Positions 35,545-46,247 of a stretch of 64,000 nt of DNA are shown here, piece by piece. Numbering within the stretch: position 1 is the first letter of the stretch; each line of letters opens with the position of its first letter. The notes below the pieces were generated by a model. The model saw only the letters and a program-made list of their open reading frames with translations, was not told the origin of the DNA and searched no databases. The translations under genes were made by a program, and so were the position numbers. This DNA is from an uncultured Clostridia bacterium (GTDB lineage: Bacteria; Bacillota; Clostridia; Monoglobales; Monoglobaceae). The stretch spans positions 28,225 through 92,224 of the forward strand of contig CAJTWN010000007.1 of the NCBI GenBank assembly GCA_910580105.1, in the 5' to 3' direction.

Positions 35545-36579
35545 TTAATCAACATATAAGTGCATCGGATAGGTCAAATATTTGACATCATCAAGTTTTT
35601 CGGCGGTTATATAACCAGCTGGCGCATCCAAAACAGTTGGTATACGGTTTACAATCGTTGCACAGGTATGTTCCACTGTTGCGGGTTTCTGAACATAAAA
35701 AGTCACATCCGGTTCACCGATAATCTTCCAATCACACATATCCCCATCATCTTCTCCATAAACTTTTCCTATACACTGTGTTTCAATCACCGGTCCCTGA
35801 TACGTTTCTGTGGTAACGACCGCACTCATTCCAATACAATTCCCTTTCGGAATGGTACTCTGCATTGTATCCGAATATAAATCTTTGTCATAAAAATATG
35901 GTACACTTTTCTGAGTCTGCCGCTTAATGGTCCATCCCATACGATTGCAGAGCGCTTCATTTGAATTCCAGACATAGCTGGGTTCCAATATTTCCGGATG
36001 TGCAATCTGTTCCTCGAATTCCTCAGGCGTCAAACCAACACCATGCGCTTTTGCAAGGGCCAAACCATAATCCTCAACGTTATAACTGACGGCTCCCTCG
36101 ATCTTATCAATACGCGCAACGCCACCGGCAATGCAATCTATCATATTGATCCAATAAATATCCTGCATCCCGCTGCCAACAATGGTACATCCTGTTTCTT
36201 TTGCCAATTTATCTAAACGGTTGGTAATCCCTGCAGCCGTAGTCCATGGATAAATCGCCTCTTCTGATGTCGTCACCACATTGATTCCCCGCCGGGCACA
36301 ACGCTCAAAATGCGGATACATATCTTCCATAAAACTAAACAAGGTCAAAACTGCAACATCTGCATCACATGAATCCAAAACTTCATCTGCGTCTGCCTGA
36401 ATCTGTACACCTAATTTCCGGTCAAGGCCAGCGAATTCTCCAACATCCATTCCCACTATCTCGGGATTAACATCAATTGCGCCAACAATTTCTGCACCTT
36501 TTTCATAGAGATAACGAAGGATATACTTACTCATCTTTCCACATCCATATTGAACAACACGTATTTTTTCAGCATTCAT
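35545..36579 (-). CDS. DapB-fold dehydrogenase, 2,4-diaminopentanoate dehydrogenase-like
   Basis: A 344-residue NAD(P)H-dependent enzyme with a dihydrodipicolinate-reductase-type Rossmann domain: VVQYGCGKMSKYILRYL, VGAIDVNPEIVGMDVGE and CDADVAVLTLFSF. The C-terminal half has VVTTSEEAIYPWTTAAG, GSGMQDIYWINMI and GAVSYNVEDYGLALAKAHG. It resembles Ord, which oxidises 2,4-diaminopentanoate in ornithine fermentation. The partner genes of that pathway (oraE, oraS, ortA, ortB) are not nearby, so the substrate may differ. ATG 36579 follows AGAAGGTAG. Confidence 0.82.
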   Translation of the reverse strand: MNAEKIRVVQYGCGKMSKYILRYLYEKGAEIVGAIDVNPEIVGMDVGEFAGLDRKLGVQIQADADEVLDSCDADVAVLTLFSFMEDMYPHFERCARRGINVVTTSEEAIYPWTTAAGITNRLDKLAKETGCTIVGSGMQDIYWINMIDCIAGGVARIDKIEGAVSYNVEDYGLALAKAHGVGLTPEEFEEQIAHPEILEPSYVWNSNEALCNRMGWTIKRQTQKSVPYFYDKDLYSDTMQSTIPKGNCIGMSAVVTTETYQGPVIETQCIGKVYGEDDGDMCDWKIIGEPDVTFYVQKPATVEHTCATIVNRIPTVLDAPAGYITAEKLDDVKYLTYPMHLYVD

Positions 36580-36715
36580 AGGACTACCTTCTTTCTTCCA
36601 AAATATACAATGATTACTATTCCAAAAACTTACTCTTTTATTCAATATATTAATACAATTCCTATTTTCTTTTTTATAGTTTTATGGTAAACTGTTATTT
36701 ATAAGGAGGTGCTTT

Positions 36716-38314
36716 ATGGCAAATATACTTATTTTAATTGGTTTGATTATTATCATTTGTATCTTTTGTAACAAAATTTCCTTTAAAATCGGTGTTCCCG
36801 TTCTTCTCGGCTTTATTCTATTGGGCATGTTATTTGGCTCGGACGGTATCTTCAGAATTCCCTTCGAAAACTTTAAATTTGCAGAACAGTTTTGTTCCAT
36901 TGCCCTGATTTTTATTATTTTTTATGGTGGTTTCGGAACCAATTGGAAAGAGGCAAAACAGGTAGCACCCGCTTCATTACTGCTCTCTTCCATCGGCGTT
37001 TTATGCACTGCCCTCCTGGTTGGCTTATTCTGCCGTTTTATTTTAAATTTTAATATTTTAGAAAGTTTTTTGATTGGCGCCGTGCTCAGTTCTACCGATG
37101 CAGCCTCGGTTTTTTCAACCTTACGTTCCAAAAAATTGAATTTAAAATACAAAACCGCCTCAATGCTGGAACTTGAAAGCGGAAGTAATGATCCATGGGC
37201 ATATATGCTGACAATTATTATTCTCAGTTTAATGGAAGGAACGCACAACCCCGGTCCAATTATTTATCTGATATTTGCCCAAATATGTTGGGGCATTCTT
37301 TTTGGCTGCTTAATTGCCTGGACAGCATCCTGGGTATTCCGGCATATCAAATTTGAAAGCAGCGGCCTGGATTCAGTCTTCATGATTGCTATTGCAATAC
37401 TTTCCTACGCCCTTCCAACGGCTCTAAGCGGCAATGGCTATCTCAGCGCTTATATCGTTGGAATCGTACTCGGAAATCAACCAATAGGAAATAAAAAAGC
37501 ATTGGTCCATTTTTTTGATGGTTTAACAAGTCTTGCCCAGATGGTTATTTTCTTCATGTTGGGCCTGCTCGCTTTTCCTTCCCAAATACCTGCCATACTC
37601 CTGCCTGCTGCTGCCATTGCAGTTTTTCTTACATTTATCGCCCGGCCAATTACCATTTTGGGAATTTTATCGCCTTTTAAGGCCAAACTATCCCAACAGG
37701 CAATTGTTGCCTGGTCAGGCCTGCGGGGTGCAACCTCTATTGTATTTGCTATAATTGCAACCGTTAGCCCGGCCTATACCAAAAACGATGTTTTTCATAT
37801 TGTTTTTTGTATTGTACTTCTTTCCATTGGCATACAAGGAACATTGCTCCCCATTTTATCCAAAAAGTTAAAGATGATAGACAATCAGGAAAACGTGTTG
37901 AAAACATTTAATGACTATAAAAAAGAAACCGATATATTATTCCTGCGGTTACAGCTAAAAGAATCGCATGACTGGAATCAACAGCTAATCAAAGACATCA
38001 CCCTTCCACCCAAAACACGGATTGTCATGATATTCCGGAATACTGACAAAATTATTCCAAAAGGAGATACCAAACTTGAAACAGATGACATTTTAATTTT
38101 AAGTGCAATTGGCTATGAAGATGATCAGGATATTTTATTGACCGAAATAAAAATACATAAAAATCATAAACTATGCGGTCAGCCGCTTTCTTCTTTAGCA
38201 TGGAAAAAATCCACTGCCGTCCTTATCAAACGAGGGTCACAAAGTATTATTCCATACGGAAGCAGTATTCTCCATGAAAATGATATTCTGGTAGTGGCCT
38301 CCGATGAACATTAA
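36716..38314 (+). CDS. Potassium/proton antiporter (NhaP2/CvrA-like)
   Basis: A 532-residue CPA1-family antiporter. About twelve membrane helices cover residues 1-390, with GFILLGMLFGSDGIF, GAVLSSTDAASVFSTLRSKK, LELESGSNDPWAYML and WSGLRGATSIVFAIIA, where the acidic residues carry ion exchange. Residues 400-470 are soluble and contain a TrkA_C-like unit (LPPKTRIVMIFRNTDKIIPK and LETDDILILSAIG), followed by a second partial unit ending SSILHENDILVVASDEH. Such domains sense ligands to gate the transporter. AAGGAGGTG precedes the ATG. Confidence 0.93.
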   Translation: MANILILIGLIIIICIFCNKISFKIGVPVLLGFILLGMLFGSDGIFRIPFENFKFAEQFCSIALIFIIFYGGFGTNWKEAKQVAPASLLLSSIGVLCTALLVGLFCRFILNFNILESFLIGAVLSSTDAASVFSTLRSKKLNLKYKTASMLELESGSNDPWAYMLTIIILSLMEGTHNPGPIIYLIFAQICWGILFGCLIAWTASWVFRHIKFESSGLDSVFMIAIAILSYALPTALSGNGYLSAYIVGIVLGNQPIGNKKALVHFFDGLTSLAQMVIFFMLGLLAFPSQIPAILLPAAAIAVFLTFIARPITILGILSPFKAKLSQQAIVAWSGLRGATSIVFAIIATVSPAYTKNDVFHIVFCIVLLSIGIQGTLLPILSKKLKMIDNQENVLKTFNDYKKETDILFLRLQLKESHDWNQQLIKDITLPPKTRIVMIFRNTDKIIPKGDTKLETDDILILSAIGYEDDQDILLTEIKIHKNHKLCGQPLSSLAWKKSTAVLIKRGSQSIIPYGSSILHENDILVVASDEH

Positions 38315-38372
38315 AATACATATTCCTCTTTTTTATGGAAATACTTAAAATATATCTTAATAAAGGAGATGT

Positions 38373-38549
38373 ATGATTTTGAAATATCAATGTTCCTGCG
38401 GATATATTTATGATCCACATAAAGGAGACCCGCCCCATGGGATTGAACCCATGCCATTCGAAGATGTTCCCAAAGATTGGGAATGTCCAAATTGCGGTCA
38501 AAAAAAAGAAAATTTTGACCCACACACTACCATGTCCGGAAAGTGCTGA
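38373..38549 (+). CDS. Rubredoxin (58 residues), CxC variant
   Basis: A small electron carrier with one iron. The second ligand pair is normal (WECPNCG), but the first is CSCGYIYDP: one residue between the Cys instead of two. The typical GYIYDP and EPMPFEDVPKDW blocks remain. It is preceded by AAGGAG and closed by a hairpin. It lies 58 bp after the antiporter. Length is standard for rubredoxin. Partners may include the flavoredoxin-type gene at 10.7 kb. Confidence 0.92.
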   Translation: MILKYQCSCGYIYDPHKGDPPHGIEPMPFEDVPKDWECPNCGQKKENFDPHTTMSGKC

Positions 38550-38577
38550 AAGAAACGCTTTTAGCGTTTCTTTTTTA
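38550..38577 (+). terminator. Terminator of the rubredoxin gene
   Basis: AGAAACGCT and AGCGTTTCT pair around TTTT, followed by TTTTTT. It lies directly after the stop. Confidence 0.85.
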
Positions 38578-38733
38578 TTTTTCTGCAGTTTTCAAATGCT
38601 CCCATGCACCATAATTTCCCAACCGTCATCATATAGGTTATATTGGTCCATAAAAATGTGTTTTTTGACATTTTATAACATTGAGCGACAAATCGAATGG
38701 ATATATAATAATTTATGAAAGAGAGGTGTAAAT

Positions 38734-39111
38734 ATGATTGAGCAAATGCAGATAATCGGTGAACAAATTCGTAAATTGAGAAACCAAATGAATTGTACAC
38801 AAGAAGGTTTCGCCCTGAACGCAGGAATCAGTCTTACCAATTTTAGAAAAATTGAAAAGGGTACAGCCAATCCGACAATGCAAACCTTATACTTAATTTC
38901 GAAAGAATTGCATGTACCATTTGAAGATATTTTATATCCACAGCACAACGGACCCAAAGATATTCAACACTTTTATACATTAATTTCTAAACTTCCGGCC
39001 GAAAAGATAGAATCTATTTTTTCACTTATATTTTTAATTACGGATATTATTACAAATAACACGCAGCCAGCTGGTCAGCTTATCATCCCCCATGAAAAGA
39101 AATTCATATAA
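38734..39111 (+). CDS. XRE-family helix-turn-helix regulator
   Basis: A 125-residue protein with an N-terminal Cro/C1-type HTH: IGEQIRKLRNQMNCTQEGFA, LNAGISLTNFRKIEKGTANP and TLYLISKELHVPFEDILYP. The C-terminal 45 residues include KLPAEKIESIFSLIFLITDI, probably for dimerisation or sensing. AGAGGTG precedes the ATG. It stands alone with no clear target next to it. Confidence 0.88.
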   Translation: MIEQMQIIGEQIRKLRNQMNCTQEGFALNAGISLTNFRKIEKGTANPTMQTLYLISKELHVPFEDILYPQHNGPKDIQHFYTLISKLPAEKIESIFSLIFLITDIITNNTQPAGQLIIPHEKKFI

Positions 39112-39355
39112 CCTTACCGATAATATGATTGAAAACAGGCGTCAAAATTTAATTTTATAATTTAACATGTTATGGCAAGTTTCAAACTAAGGCCAAGTGA
39201 GCGGCATTATATCTCAACCAAACTTAAAAGAAAATAAACCGGCAGCCCACATCTATCAATCCATTGCTATGACCCGTTGCAGCAAAGATGGAGTATCTTG
39301 CCGAATAAATCTGTAATACTGTGAAAAATTTCGCTCTTTGCCATCCGGAAAAGAC

Positions 39356-39450
39356 TTGACAAAACCGGGTACGGCAATTATTTGTAATGAAATCTTTCGC
39401 ATATTGCGCTTTATCGACACACGCAGAAGAGGCTTTTGCCTCTTCTTTCT
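39356..39450 (+). other. Promoter-hairpin unit in a 716-bp noncoding gap; possible small RNA
   Basis: TTGACA at 39356-39361 sits in a context (GGAAAAGACTTGACAAAACC) very like the tRNA-Arg promoter. About 70 bases later AGAAGAGGC/GCCTCTTCT with TTTT loop and TTCT tail forms a terminator. The -10 element is weak (TATTTG at 17 bp). No other gene is visible in 39112-39827; a 21-codon frame at 39175 lacks support. Confidence 0.3.
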
Positions 39451-39827
39451 GTTAATCTGCCCTATAATTTCATCTTATCCGCCCTTTTACAGCATTTTCT
39501 GACTGCTTTTGACGTAAATAACCACACATATGTTCAACATGTACAAATTTTTTTCACAAATTTTATCTATTATTTTAGATATATACCAAATAATAACGTA
39601 TATAACGTATTGTTAAATATAAAAATGTATGTTAATATTGTTTTAGGTAAAGCTTTTCCAAAATAAGGAATTTTGGTGCTACATAATTCATTTGTATTGC
39701 CGGTTCATATCCGCGCGCAATTCCATTATATACCTAAATATTTTTGTATGCAAAAATACGGCGGTGAGGCAGTCCGATGTTTTATAAAATGTACCAAATA
39801 AATTTTCACATGCGGGAGGAAGGTTAT

Positions 39828-42800
39828 ATGCAAATGAAAAAAAAGATTGTGTGTTCATTAATTACAATGATGTTTTTCGTCACGAATATAATGTCAGCAT
39901 TTGCTGTTCCAACATATTCATTGGTTGACGAAACACACAGTGAAGCGTCAGAAATATCCAATGATGCTGAAAAAGAAATAGCTGATGAACAACTTAACTC
40001 AGAAAACAAAAATAAAACAAATAAATATATTATCAAATATAAGTCCGGCTCAACCGGCAAAGATTTGAGTAAAAGAACAAAAGCAAAAATAAAAGAGGTT
40101 AAGTCAAAAAGCAGCAATACATATGGTAAAACAAAAAACAATAGTAAGAAGAATAAAAAACTTTCAATGACCGAGGAAATTCTTTTTGTTGAGACAAATG
40201 AAAAAATAGATACAGAAGCATTTCAAGCATTACTCAGCGAAAATGAAAATATGACCGAAATTGAATATATACAGCCCGACTATGAATTAACGCTATCTGA
40301 TTTTACAGACGGGAAGCTGGGATCCGTTTTGCCGGAAGAATCCTCAATCGCTGCGAGTCCAGCATACACAGCTGATGCTTCTCTTCCTCCTTCTTCACCC
40401 GAAGCATCCGACAAATCAGAAGGAGCAGCGATCACAGAAGCGCCAGCCATATCAGAAACACCAGACGCCTCAGAAATGATTGATCCCTCTGAAAATTCAG
40501 AAAACGAACCAACAGATGCTCCTGTTTCAATAGAAGCTGTGGATACTTTCAACATTGATGACAGTTTATCTGCCGCACATTCTGTTGCAACCGGCCAAGG
40601 AATAACAGTTGCAGTAATTGATTCAATCATCGATATCCATCATGAACAATTAACCGGACATCTCACCGATGGATGGGATTTTGTAAATGATTCAGAACTA
40701 TCACTACTTTCGGACACTCCTGTTACCGATAGCCACGGAACACATGTGGCAGGAATCATCGCAAAAAGTGCTCCGAATTCCCGAATTATGCCGCTCAAAG
40801 TTTTTGAAAACGGCAAAGCTTATACAAGTGATATAATTGAAGCAATCGCATATGCAGAGATAAATGGTGCACATATTGTCAACTGCAGCTGGGGCGCCGC
40901 TGAAGAAAATCCCGCACTCAAAGAAGTCATTGAAAATTCTGCGATGCTTTTTGTGGCAGCCGCAGGGAACAACAGAATAAATCTGGATGAAACCAACATG
41001 TACCCTGCTTCGTATGCGTTTGATAACGTAATAAGCGCTGGTTCAATCAACGCAGACGGAGGTATGTCCTTCTTTTCAAACTATGGTACAACCGTTGATA
41101 TTGCTGCCTGGGGCAGAGAGGTTGAAAGTTTGCTTCCGGGAAACACAGTGGGTACAATGACCGGGACATCTGTATCAGCTGCTTTTGTCAGCGGTGCTGC
41201 TGCGCTCGCCGCAGAAAAAAATGCAACAACAGGAGATTTAAAAACAGTCCTGAAAAATTCATCCGATAAAATTTCATGTCTGGAAAATAAAGTTGACCAA
41301 GGAAATAAGCTAAATTTCTTAAATATAGTTACTGACACTCCGGGAGCCTCTATTCCTATCAATCCCGAAGATGATTTTGACGTGTTTGGTTATGTTCGGA
41401 CGCCGGAAGAAAATTGGACATTATATGGAAACACGCCAAACGAACAAGCATCCGCCGGCAGCAGTCACACAATCGTCCGCAAAACAGACGGAACCGTATG
41501 GCAGTTTGGCTATATCGGAAACAGTTGTCCTGAACAGGTACCCGGTCTTAACAATATTGTGGACATTGCGGCTCGTGAATCGGGTAATATTGCACTAAAA
41601 TCAGATGGTACCATATGGACATGGGAAGCAGGCATTCCACAGCAGGTCATCCTTCCTTCCGGTATATTTATCACCGATGTAGAAAAAGGTAACAACCATT
41701 ACATAGCATTGGACAACACCGGTCATGTATGGACATGGGGCAGCAGCAATCGTGGTCAATTAGGTGTTAATGATACGCTTAACCGCACCGCCCCCACGCA
41801 GACAGATTTGGAAAACGTCACCCAGATTGCCGCAGGTGCAGAACATTCCATGGCACTTTTATCCAACGGCAACGTAATGGTTTGGGGTGAGAATTCAAGA
41901 GGACAGTTAGGACTTGATACAACAACGAATGTTATGGTTCCCACCATAGTAAATAACATTTCTGATGTAAAAAAGATTACCGCAGGCGGCTATCACAGTA
42001 TGATACTGAAAAATGACAATACCCTTTGGACAGCCGGCAGCGGAGGATATGGCCAGACAGGAAAGAACACTTCCGCCAACAGCACAACGTTTACACAAAT
42101 TCTTACAGAAACCCCCATTACAGATGTTTTTACAAATTATCACCATAATGCTGCGCTGGACACCACAGGCGCCGTCTGGATTTGGGGATACAATGCCTAT
42201 GGACAGCTTGGCACAGATCGAACCCCCAAAATCTTAACGCCTGAACAAATCCCCGGCATTCATGATATAAAATCCGCCGCCATGGGGTTACAGCACACGA
42301 TATTTATTTTGGATGACGGAAAAATCAAATCCTGCGGCAGCAATTCGTATGGCCAGCTGGGAATTGAAAGAACCCTATCCTACAGCAGCCCACATGAAGT
42401 AGATGGATTAACGCCTATCGTATCTATTGCAGCAGGCGACGCATCCAGTTTTGCCATTGATGTTGATTCTTGCGTATATGCCTGGGGAATGAACACTGCC
42501 GGTCAATTGGGTGATGGTACAAGAATTTCCACCGGTTCGCCTGTCAAATTAAAAGTTAATGGTACAGATTTTGATGGTGTTTCTAAAATTGCGGCAGGAT
42601 ACGTACATACGGTTGCTCTGAAATATGACGGAACGGTATGGACATGGGGGAATAACAACCTCGGACAGCTCGGTATAAACGGTATTTCAAGCAGTCAATC
42701 ACCCAGACAAATTCCTCGTTCTTCCTTTGATAATAAATCTATTGCAGATATTGTTTGCGGCGAAAATCATACCCTCGCACGGGCAGACGACGGAAGCTTA

Positions 42801-45800
42801 TATGTATGGGGAGCAAACACAAATGGACAGCTTGGTATAGGAAGTACCTCAACCTCACAAAAAATCCCTATGGCTCTTGGGATTAAGGTCAAAGCAATTG
42901 CTGCCGGCGGTAAACACAGCGCTGCAATACTTCTCAATGACACATTGGCAACATGGGGAAATAATACATCCGGCCAGCTTGGCACAGGTGATTACGCACA
43001 AAGGACAGAACCGGGTGGAATTTCTATCTACAGCAACACTGCATTTACTGCGGTTTCAGCAGGTACTTCAAGTACAATTGCGGTAACAGCAGATGGTGAA
43101 GTCATAGGCTTTGGTGCAAATAATAACAAATGCTTAGGCATAGATGCGGGCAACAAAGTCAGTACCCCTACCCAAATCAATGGATTAACGGATATTCAAT
43201 CATTAGAATATGGCGCTGAACATGGTATAGCGCTCAGTAATAACCAAAACGTTTATGTTTGGGGTAAAGATACGTATGGACAGCTTTGCGGCAATGATTC
43301 GAAATCTATTATTTCTGAATTAAACGATGCTTTGTGTATTGCAGCCGGCAAATATCATAATCTTGCTTTGAAAAATGACAAGGTGTATACATGGGGAAGC
43401 AATATTGACGGACAGTGCGGCAACGGTGATGTGCTTATGGTTTCAGAACCGCATATTCCCGATTCTTCCATCAATTATTTCTATGGAACAAGCTTTCAGG
43501 ATGCCCATCAGATTGCACCGGGAACAACAAAATCAAAAATAACTACGCCCGAAGAAACTCAGTACTATAAACTCATTGCTCCCGAAACAGCAAACTACAC
43601 CATCCGAACCAATTCCGCCTCCTCTGCTGCCCTTAATTTGGCATTATGCAGCGCAGACTATACGACAATTGCAGAAACAACAAATGGGAACGATGAAATA
43701 CCGAGCGACTGCACAATGACAAAAGGACTGACAAAAGGAGCGGCCTATTATATCAAAGTTCAAGGCAGTGAAAACAATATCCCTTACGAACTTACTATTG
43801 AAAAACATACACTTACAGCAGATGAAATCAGATTTAGCGGTGAAACCTTAAATGTCACCGGCAGCTGGATCCCTTCATCTTCCGTTGAAATAGGGATTTA
43901 TAAAGAAAATACAGCTTTACAGAATCAGACGGTAACTGCTGACAACGAAGGCAAATATGCACTGAATATAAACACCAGTGAAATATCTTTGGGAAATACT
44001 GCAATGCTTCATATTGTTGGGTGTGCAGAAGTTGAAGCACAGTTAAACAGAGCCGTCGTTTTGCAACCCGGAACAGGATTCAATGATGCGGCAAGCCTGC
44101 ATCTGCCGGACGCTGCCGGAGAACTGACTGAACCGGTAAAAATAGACACCAAAACGAATGCAGCACATATGGAATATTATGCGATCCGTGTTGCAGAAAC
44201 AGGCAACTATGCAATTTATTCAAATACCGCTGCTCCCTTTGATCTGCGTGCAGAATTGTTTAATGAGTCCCACTCGACCATTGTGTCAAACAATAATGGA
44301 ATGGGCGAAAAAATAATTGAAGGTGGTTCCAACAACAGCAATGATTTTGTTGTTACCGCAGGCCTTGAAGCGAACAAAACGTATTACCTTGCCGTTCAAA
44401 GTCCGTCCACTGCAGAGGCCGGAACAAAATATTCACTGGAGTTGAAGAAACTTACCCTTACGGCAGATTTAATTTCTATACCGGGCGGCTTTGAAATTGC
44501 AGGAAAGTTCATTCCTCAGGATTCTATTGCTATAACGCTTCATAACGCAGAATATAGCATAACAATGCAGCCTGAACAAATGCCCGTTTATGAGGACTAC
44601 CGCTCCTTCTCTTACTCCTATACATTCAACGGCAACAGCTATCCCGGAGAATGGACAATCCTTATAGAAAGCGATGGCACGGTACCCGAAAGCTTAGAAC
44701 TGAATTATGAATATTCCAACGAGGGTTCATGGATTGTTGGCAATGCCGCTCCCTTCGATGATTTTAATCATGATTCATACGAAATACTATGGCCATACGG
44801 TGAAATGTATTGGACATTCACACCAAGCGAAAGCGGATTTTATACAATAAATAGTCCCGAAAATGTGATAAATAAAAGCATGTGGATATATAATAGTATA
44901 TCAGATGTTTACAGCGAGGCTCCTTCGTCTTATACAACAGAAGAAATGCTGCACTATCCTTTCACAGCCGGACAAACGTACTATATCCGTATCAAAAATA
45001 TGGATGATGCCACCTGTATTTATGATTTAAATATTCAAATGGTCACATTTGATTTAAATGTAACAAATGTAAATGAAAATACAGTCACCGTATCCGGAAA
45101 ATCTTTTCCAAATACAACAATTGGCGTAACGGTAAGTGAAAATATGGGATATATGATGAACACCATTGGCAGCTTCCCGGTAACCTGCGATGCAAATGGA
45201 AATTTCACAGGGTCATATGTCATTGAAAATCCCGGTTATAACGGCTATATGGTGGATATAAGCGGCTATCAACAATTAGAAACCGCATTCTTCCGTTTTG
45301 CGGCAGACTATCAGACCGCACGGACAATATCCGGCAAATTAACCAATGTAGGCTATTACTCCTCCGGGAATGAGACTTTTTATTTTAAATTTACACCCTT
45401 GGCAACAGAAGAATATATCATCTATACAACGTCAAATGACAGAATTGAAATAGATGACGACAACAATGCAAGCAACGGCGTATTGACCAGCAATGGAACA
45501 TCAGGCGACACAACCTATCCGCAGATCACACAAACACTCAATGCAAACCATACGTATTATATAATTGTCCATCCTGACACAGCAGAAGGAACGGAATGGA
45601 ATACATTCTCACTTATGACCGTCTCCGCACGATCTAACATCACCGCTTCGGTAATTGGTTCAGATATTCTGCTGAATGGCAATCTGATGTATATTGCGGG
45701 CGCTTCCGAACCCGTTCAAGTTACCGTGCTTGACAAAAGTACCAATACTGTGATAAGCGACGCCTCTTATACAACAACACCGGAAGGAAACCTAGATGCA

Positions 45801-46247
45801 GTCATAAACAACATTATATCTGTAGGAAACCATGGTTACAAACTGATTTTATCACATAATGACCAATCATTTGATGAGATCAGCATGGATGTGAAATGTA
45901 TGGATCTTACCTTTGATGTACTGCTGGATGACCAAATTTCCATTCCTCTCATTGTCACCAATGCCGTAAATTTAAGCAGATACCGCTTTGCTGTAAGTTA
46001 CAACGAAAATGATTATCAATTGATTACCGCTTGTGAGGCAAGTGCAGAAAATATTGTCTCTGTAAGTCCAGACGCCATACCCGGCACTGAAGTAAAGGTC
46101 ACCGGAATTGGCACAAACTATCTGCAGCTGGAATCAACCAAAACAAACAGCGATCCATGGTCTGGCCTGTTCAACGCAATAAAACTGAGGGCCAAAACTG
46201 CAGGCACACAAAAGACAATCCGCTGCATTGTTTATAACGTTGAATAG
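39828..46247 (+). CDS. Giant secreted subtilisin-family protease with RCC1 repeats
   Basis: From ATG 39828 (GGAGGAAGG before) it has 2139 residues. Order: signal peptide (1-27); a Lys-rich prodomain-like segment (IIKYKSGSTGKDLSKR); a Ser/Pro/Glu-rich linker; an S8 peptidase domain with Asp in VAVIDSIIDIH (near 265), His in DSHGTHVAGI (near 302) and Ser in GTSVSAAFVSGAA (near 447); about 14 RCC1 repeats (525-1220), mostly VWTWGxNxxGQLG; four or so PPC-like domains (ETQYYKLIAPETANYTIR and alike); and a cohesin-like C-terminal domain (FDVLLDDQISIPLIVTNAV). There is no LPxTG or SLH anchor. It is probably secreted to cut proteins outside the cell. Confidence 0.93.
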   Translation: MQMKKKIVCSLITMMFFVTNIMSAFAVPTYSLVDETHSEASEISNDAEKEIADEQLNSENKNKTNKYIIKYKSGSTGKDLSKRTKAKIKEVKSKSSNTYGKTKNNSKKNKKLSMTEEILFVETNEKIDTEAFQALLSENENMTEIEYIQPDYELTLSDFTDGKLGSVLPEESSIAASPAYTADASLPPSSPEASDKSEGAAITEAPAISETPDASEMIDPSENSENEPTDAPVSIEAVDTFNIDDSLSAAHSVATGQGITVAVIDSIIDIHHEQLTGHLTDGWDFVNDSELSLLSDTPVTDSHGTHVAGIIAKSAPNSRIMPLKVFENGKAYTSDIIEAIAYAEINGAHIVNCSWGAAEENPALKEVIENSAMLFVAAAGNNRINLDETNMYPASYAFDNVISAGSINADGGMSFFSNYGTTVDIAAWGREVESLLPGNTVGTMTGTSVSAAFVSGAAALAAEKNATTGDLKTVLKNSSDKISCLENKVDQGNKLNFLNIVTDTPGASIPINPEDDFDVFGYVRTPEENWTLYGNTPNEQASAGSSHTIVRKTDGTVWQFGYIGNSCPEQVPGLNNIVDIAARESGNIALKSDGTIWTWEAGIPQQVILPSGIFITDVEKGNNHYIALDNTGHVWTWGSSNRGQLGVNDTLNRTAPTQTDLENVTQIAAGAEHSMALLSNGNVMVWGENSRGQLGLDTTTNVMVPTIVNNISDVKKITAGGYHSMILKNDNTLWTAGSGGYGQTGKNTSANSTTFTQILTETPITDVFTNYHHNAALDTTGAVWIWGYNAYGQLGTDRTPKILTPEQIPGIHDIKSAAMGLQHTIFILDDGKIKSCGSNSYGQLGIERTLSYSSPHEVDGLTPIVSIAAGDASSFAIDVDSCVYAWGMNTAGQLGDGTRISTGSPVKLKVNGTDFDGVSKIAAGYVHTVALKYDGTVWTWGNNNLGQLGINGISSSQSPRQIPRSSFDNKSIADIVCGENHTLARADDGSLYVWGANTNGQLGIGSTSTSQKIPMALGIKVKAIAAGGKHSAAILLNDTLATWGNNTSGQLGTGDYAQRTEPGGISIYSNTAFTAVSAGTSSTIAVTADGEVIGFGANNNKCLGIDAGNKVSTPTQINGLTDIQSLEYGAEHGIALSNNQNVYVWGKDTYGQLCGNDSKSIISELNDALCIAAGKYHNLALKNDKVYTWGSNIDGQCGNGDVLMVSEPHIPDSSINYFYGTSFQDAHQIAPGTTKSKITTPEETQYYKLIAPETANYTIRTNSASSAALNLALCSADYTTIAETTNGNDEIPSDCTMTKGLTKGAAYYIKVQGSENNIPYELTIEKHTLTADEIRFSGETLNVTGSWIPSSSVEIGIYKENTALQNQTVTADNEGKYALNINTSEISLGNTAMLHIVGCAEVEAQLNRAVVLQPGTGFNDAASLHLPDAAGELTEPVKIDTKTNAAHMEYYAIRVAETGNYAIYSNTAAPFDLRAELFNESHSTIVSNNNGMGEKIIEGGSNNSNDFVVTAGLEANKTYYLAVQSPSTAEAGTKYSLELKKLTLTADLISIPGGFEIAGKFIPQDSIAITLHNAEYSITMQPEQMPVYEDYRSFSYSYTFNGNSYPGEWTILIESDGTVPESLELNYEYSNEGSWIVGNAAPFDDFNHDSYEILWPYGEMYWTFTPSESGFYTINSPENVINKSMWIYNSISDVYSEAPSSYTTEEMLHYPFTAGQTYYIRIKNMDDATCIYDLNIQMVTFDLNVTNVNENTVTVSGKSFPNTTIGVTVSENMGYMMNTIGSFPVTCDANGNFTGSYVIENPGYNGYMVDISGYQQLETAFFRFAADYQTARTISGKLTNVGYYSSGNETFYFKFTPLATEEYIIYTTSNDRIEIDDDNNASNGVLTSNGTSGDTTYPQITQTLNANHTYYIIVHPDTAEGTEWNTFSLMTVSARSNITASVIGSDILLNGNLMYIAGASEPVQVTVLDKSTNTVISDASYTTTPEGNLDAVINNIISVGNHGYKLILSHNDQSFDEISMDVKCMDLTFDVLLDDQISIPLIVTNAVNLSRYRFAVSYNENDYQLITACEASAENIVSVSPDAIPGTEVKVTGIGTNYLQLESTKTNSDPWSGLFNAIKLRAKTAGTQKTIRCIVYNVE

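Noticed and set aside
35545..36579. Naming the DapB-fold gene as ord of ornithine fermentation
   Set aside because: None of the other ornithine pathway genes is nearby, so only the fold-level call is kept.
39177..39239. Short frame beginning with MASFKLRPSE
   Set aside because: Only 21 codons, no binding site, no continuation in another frame.
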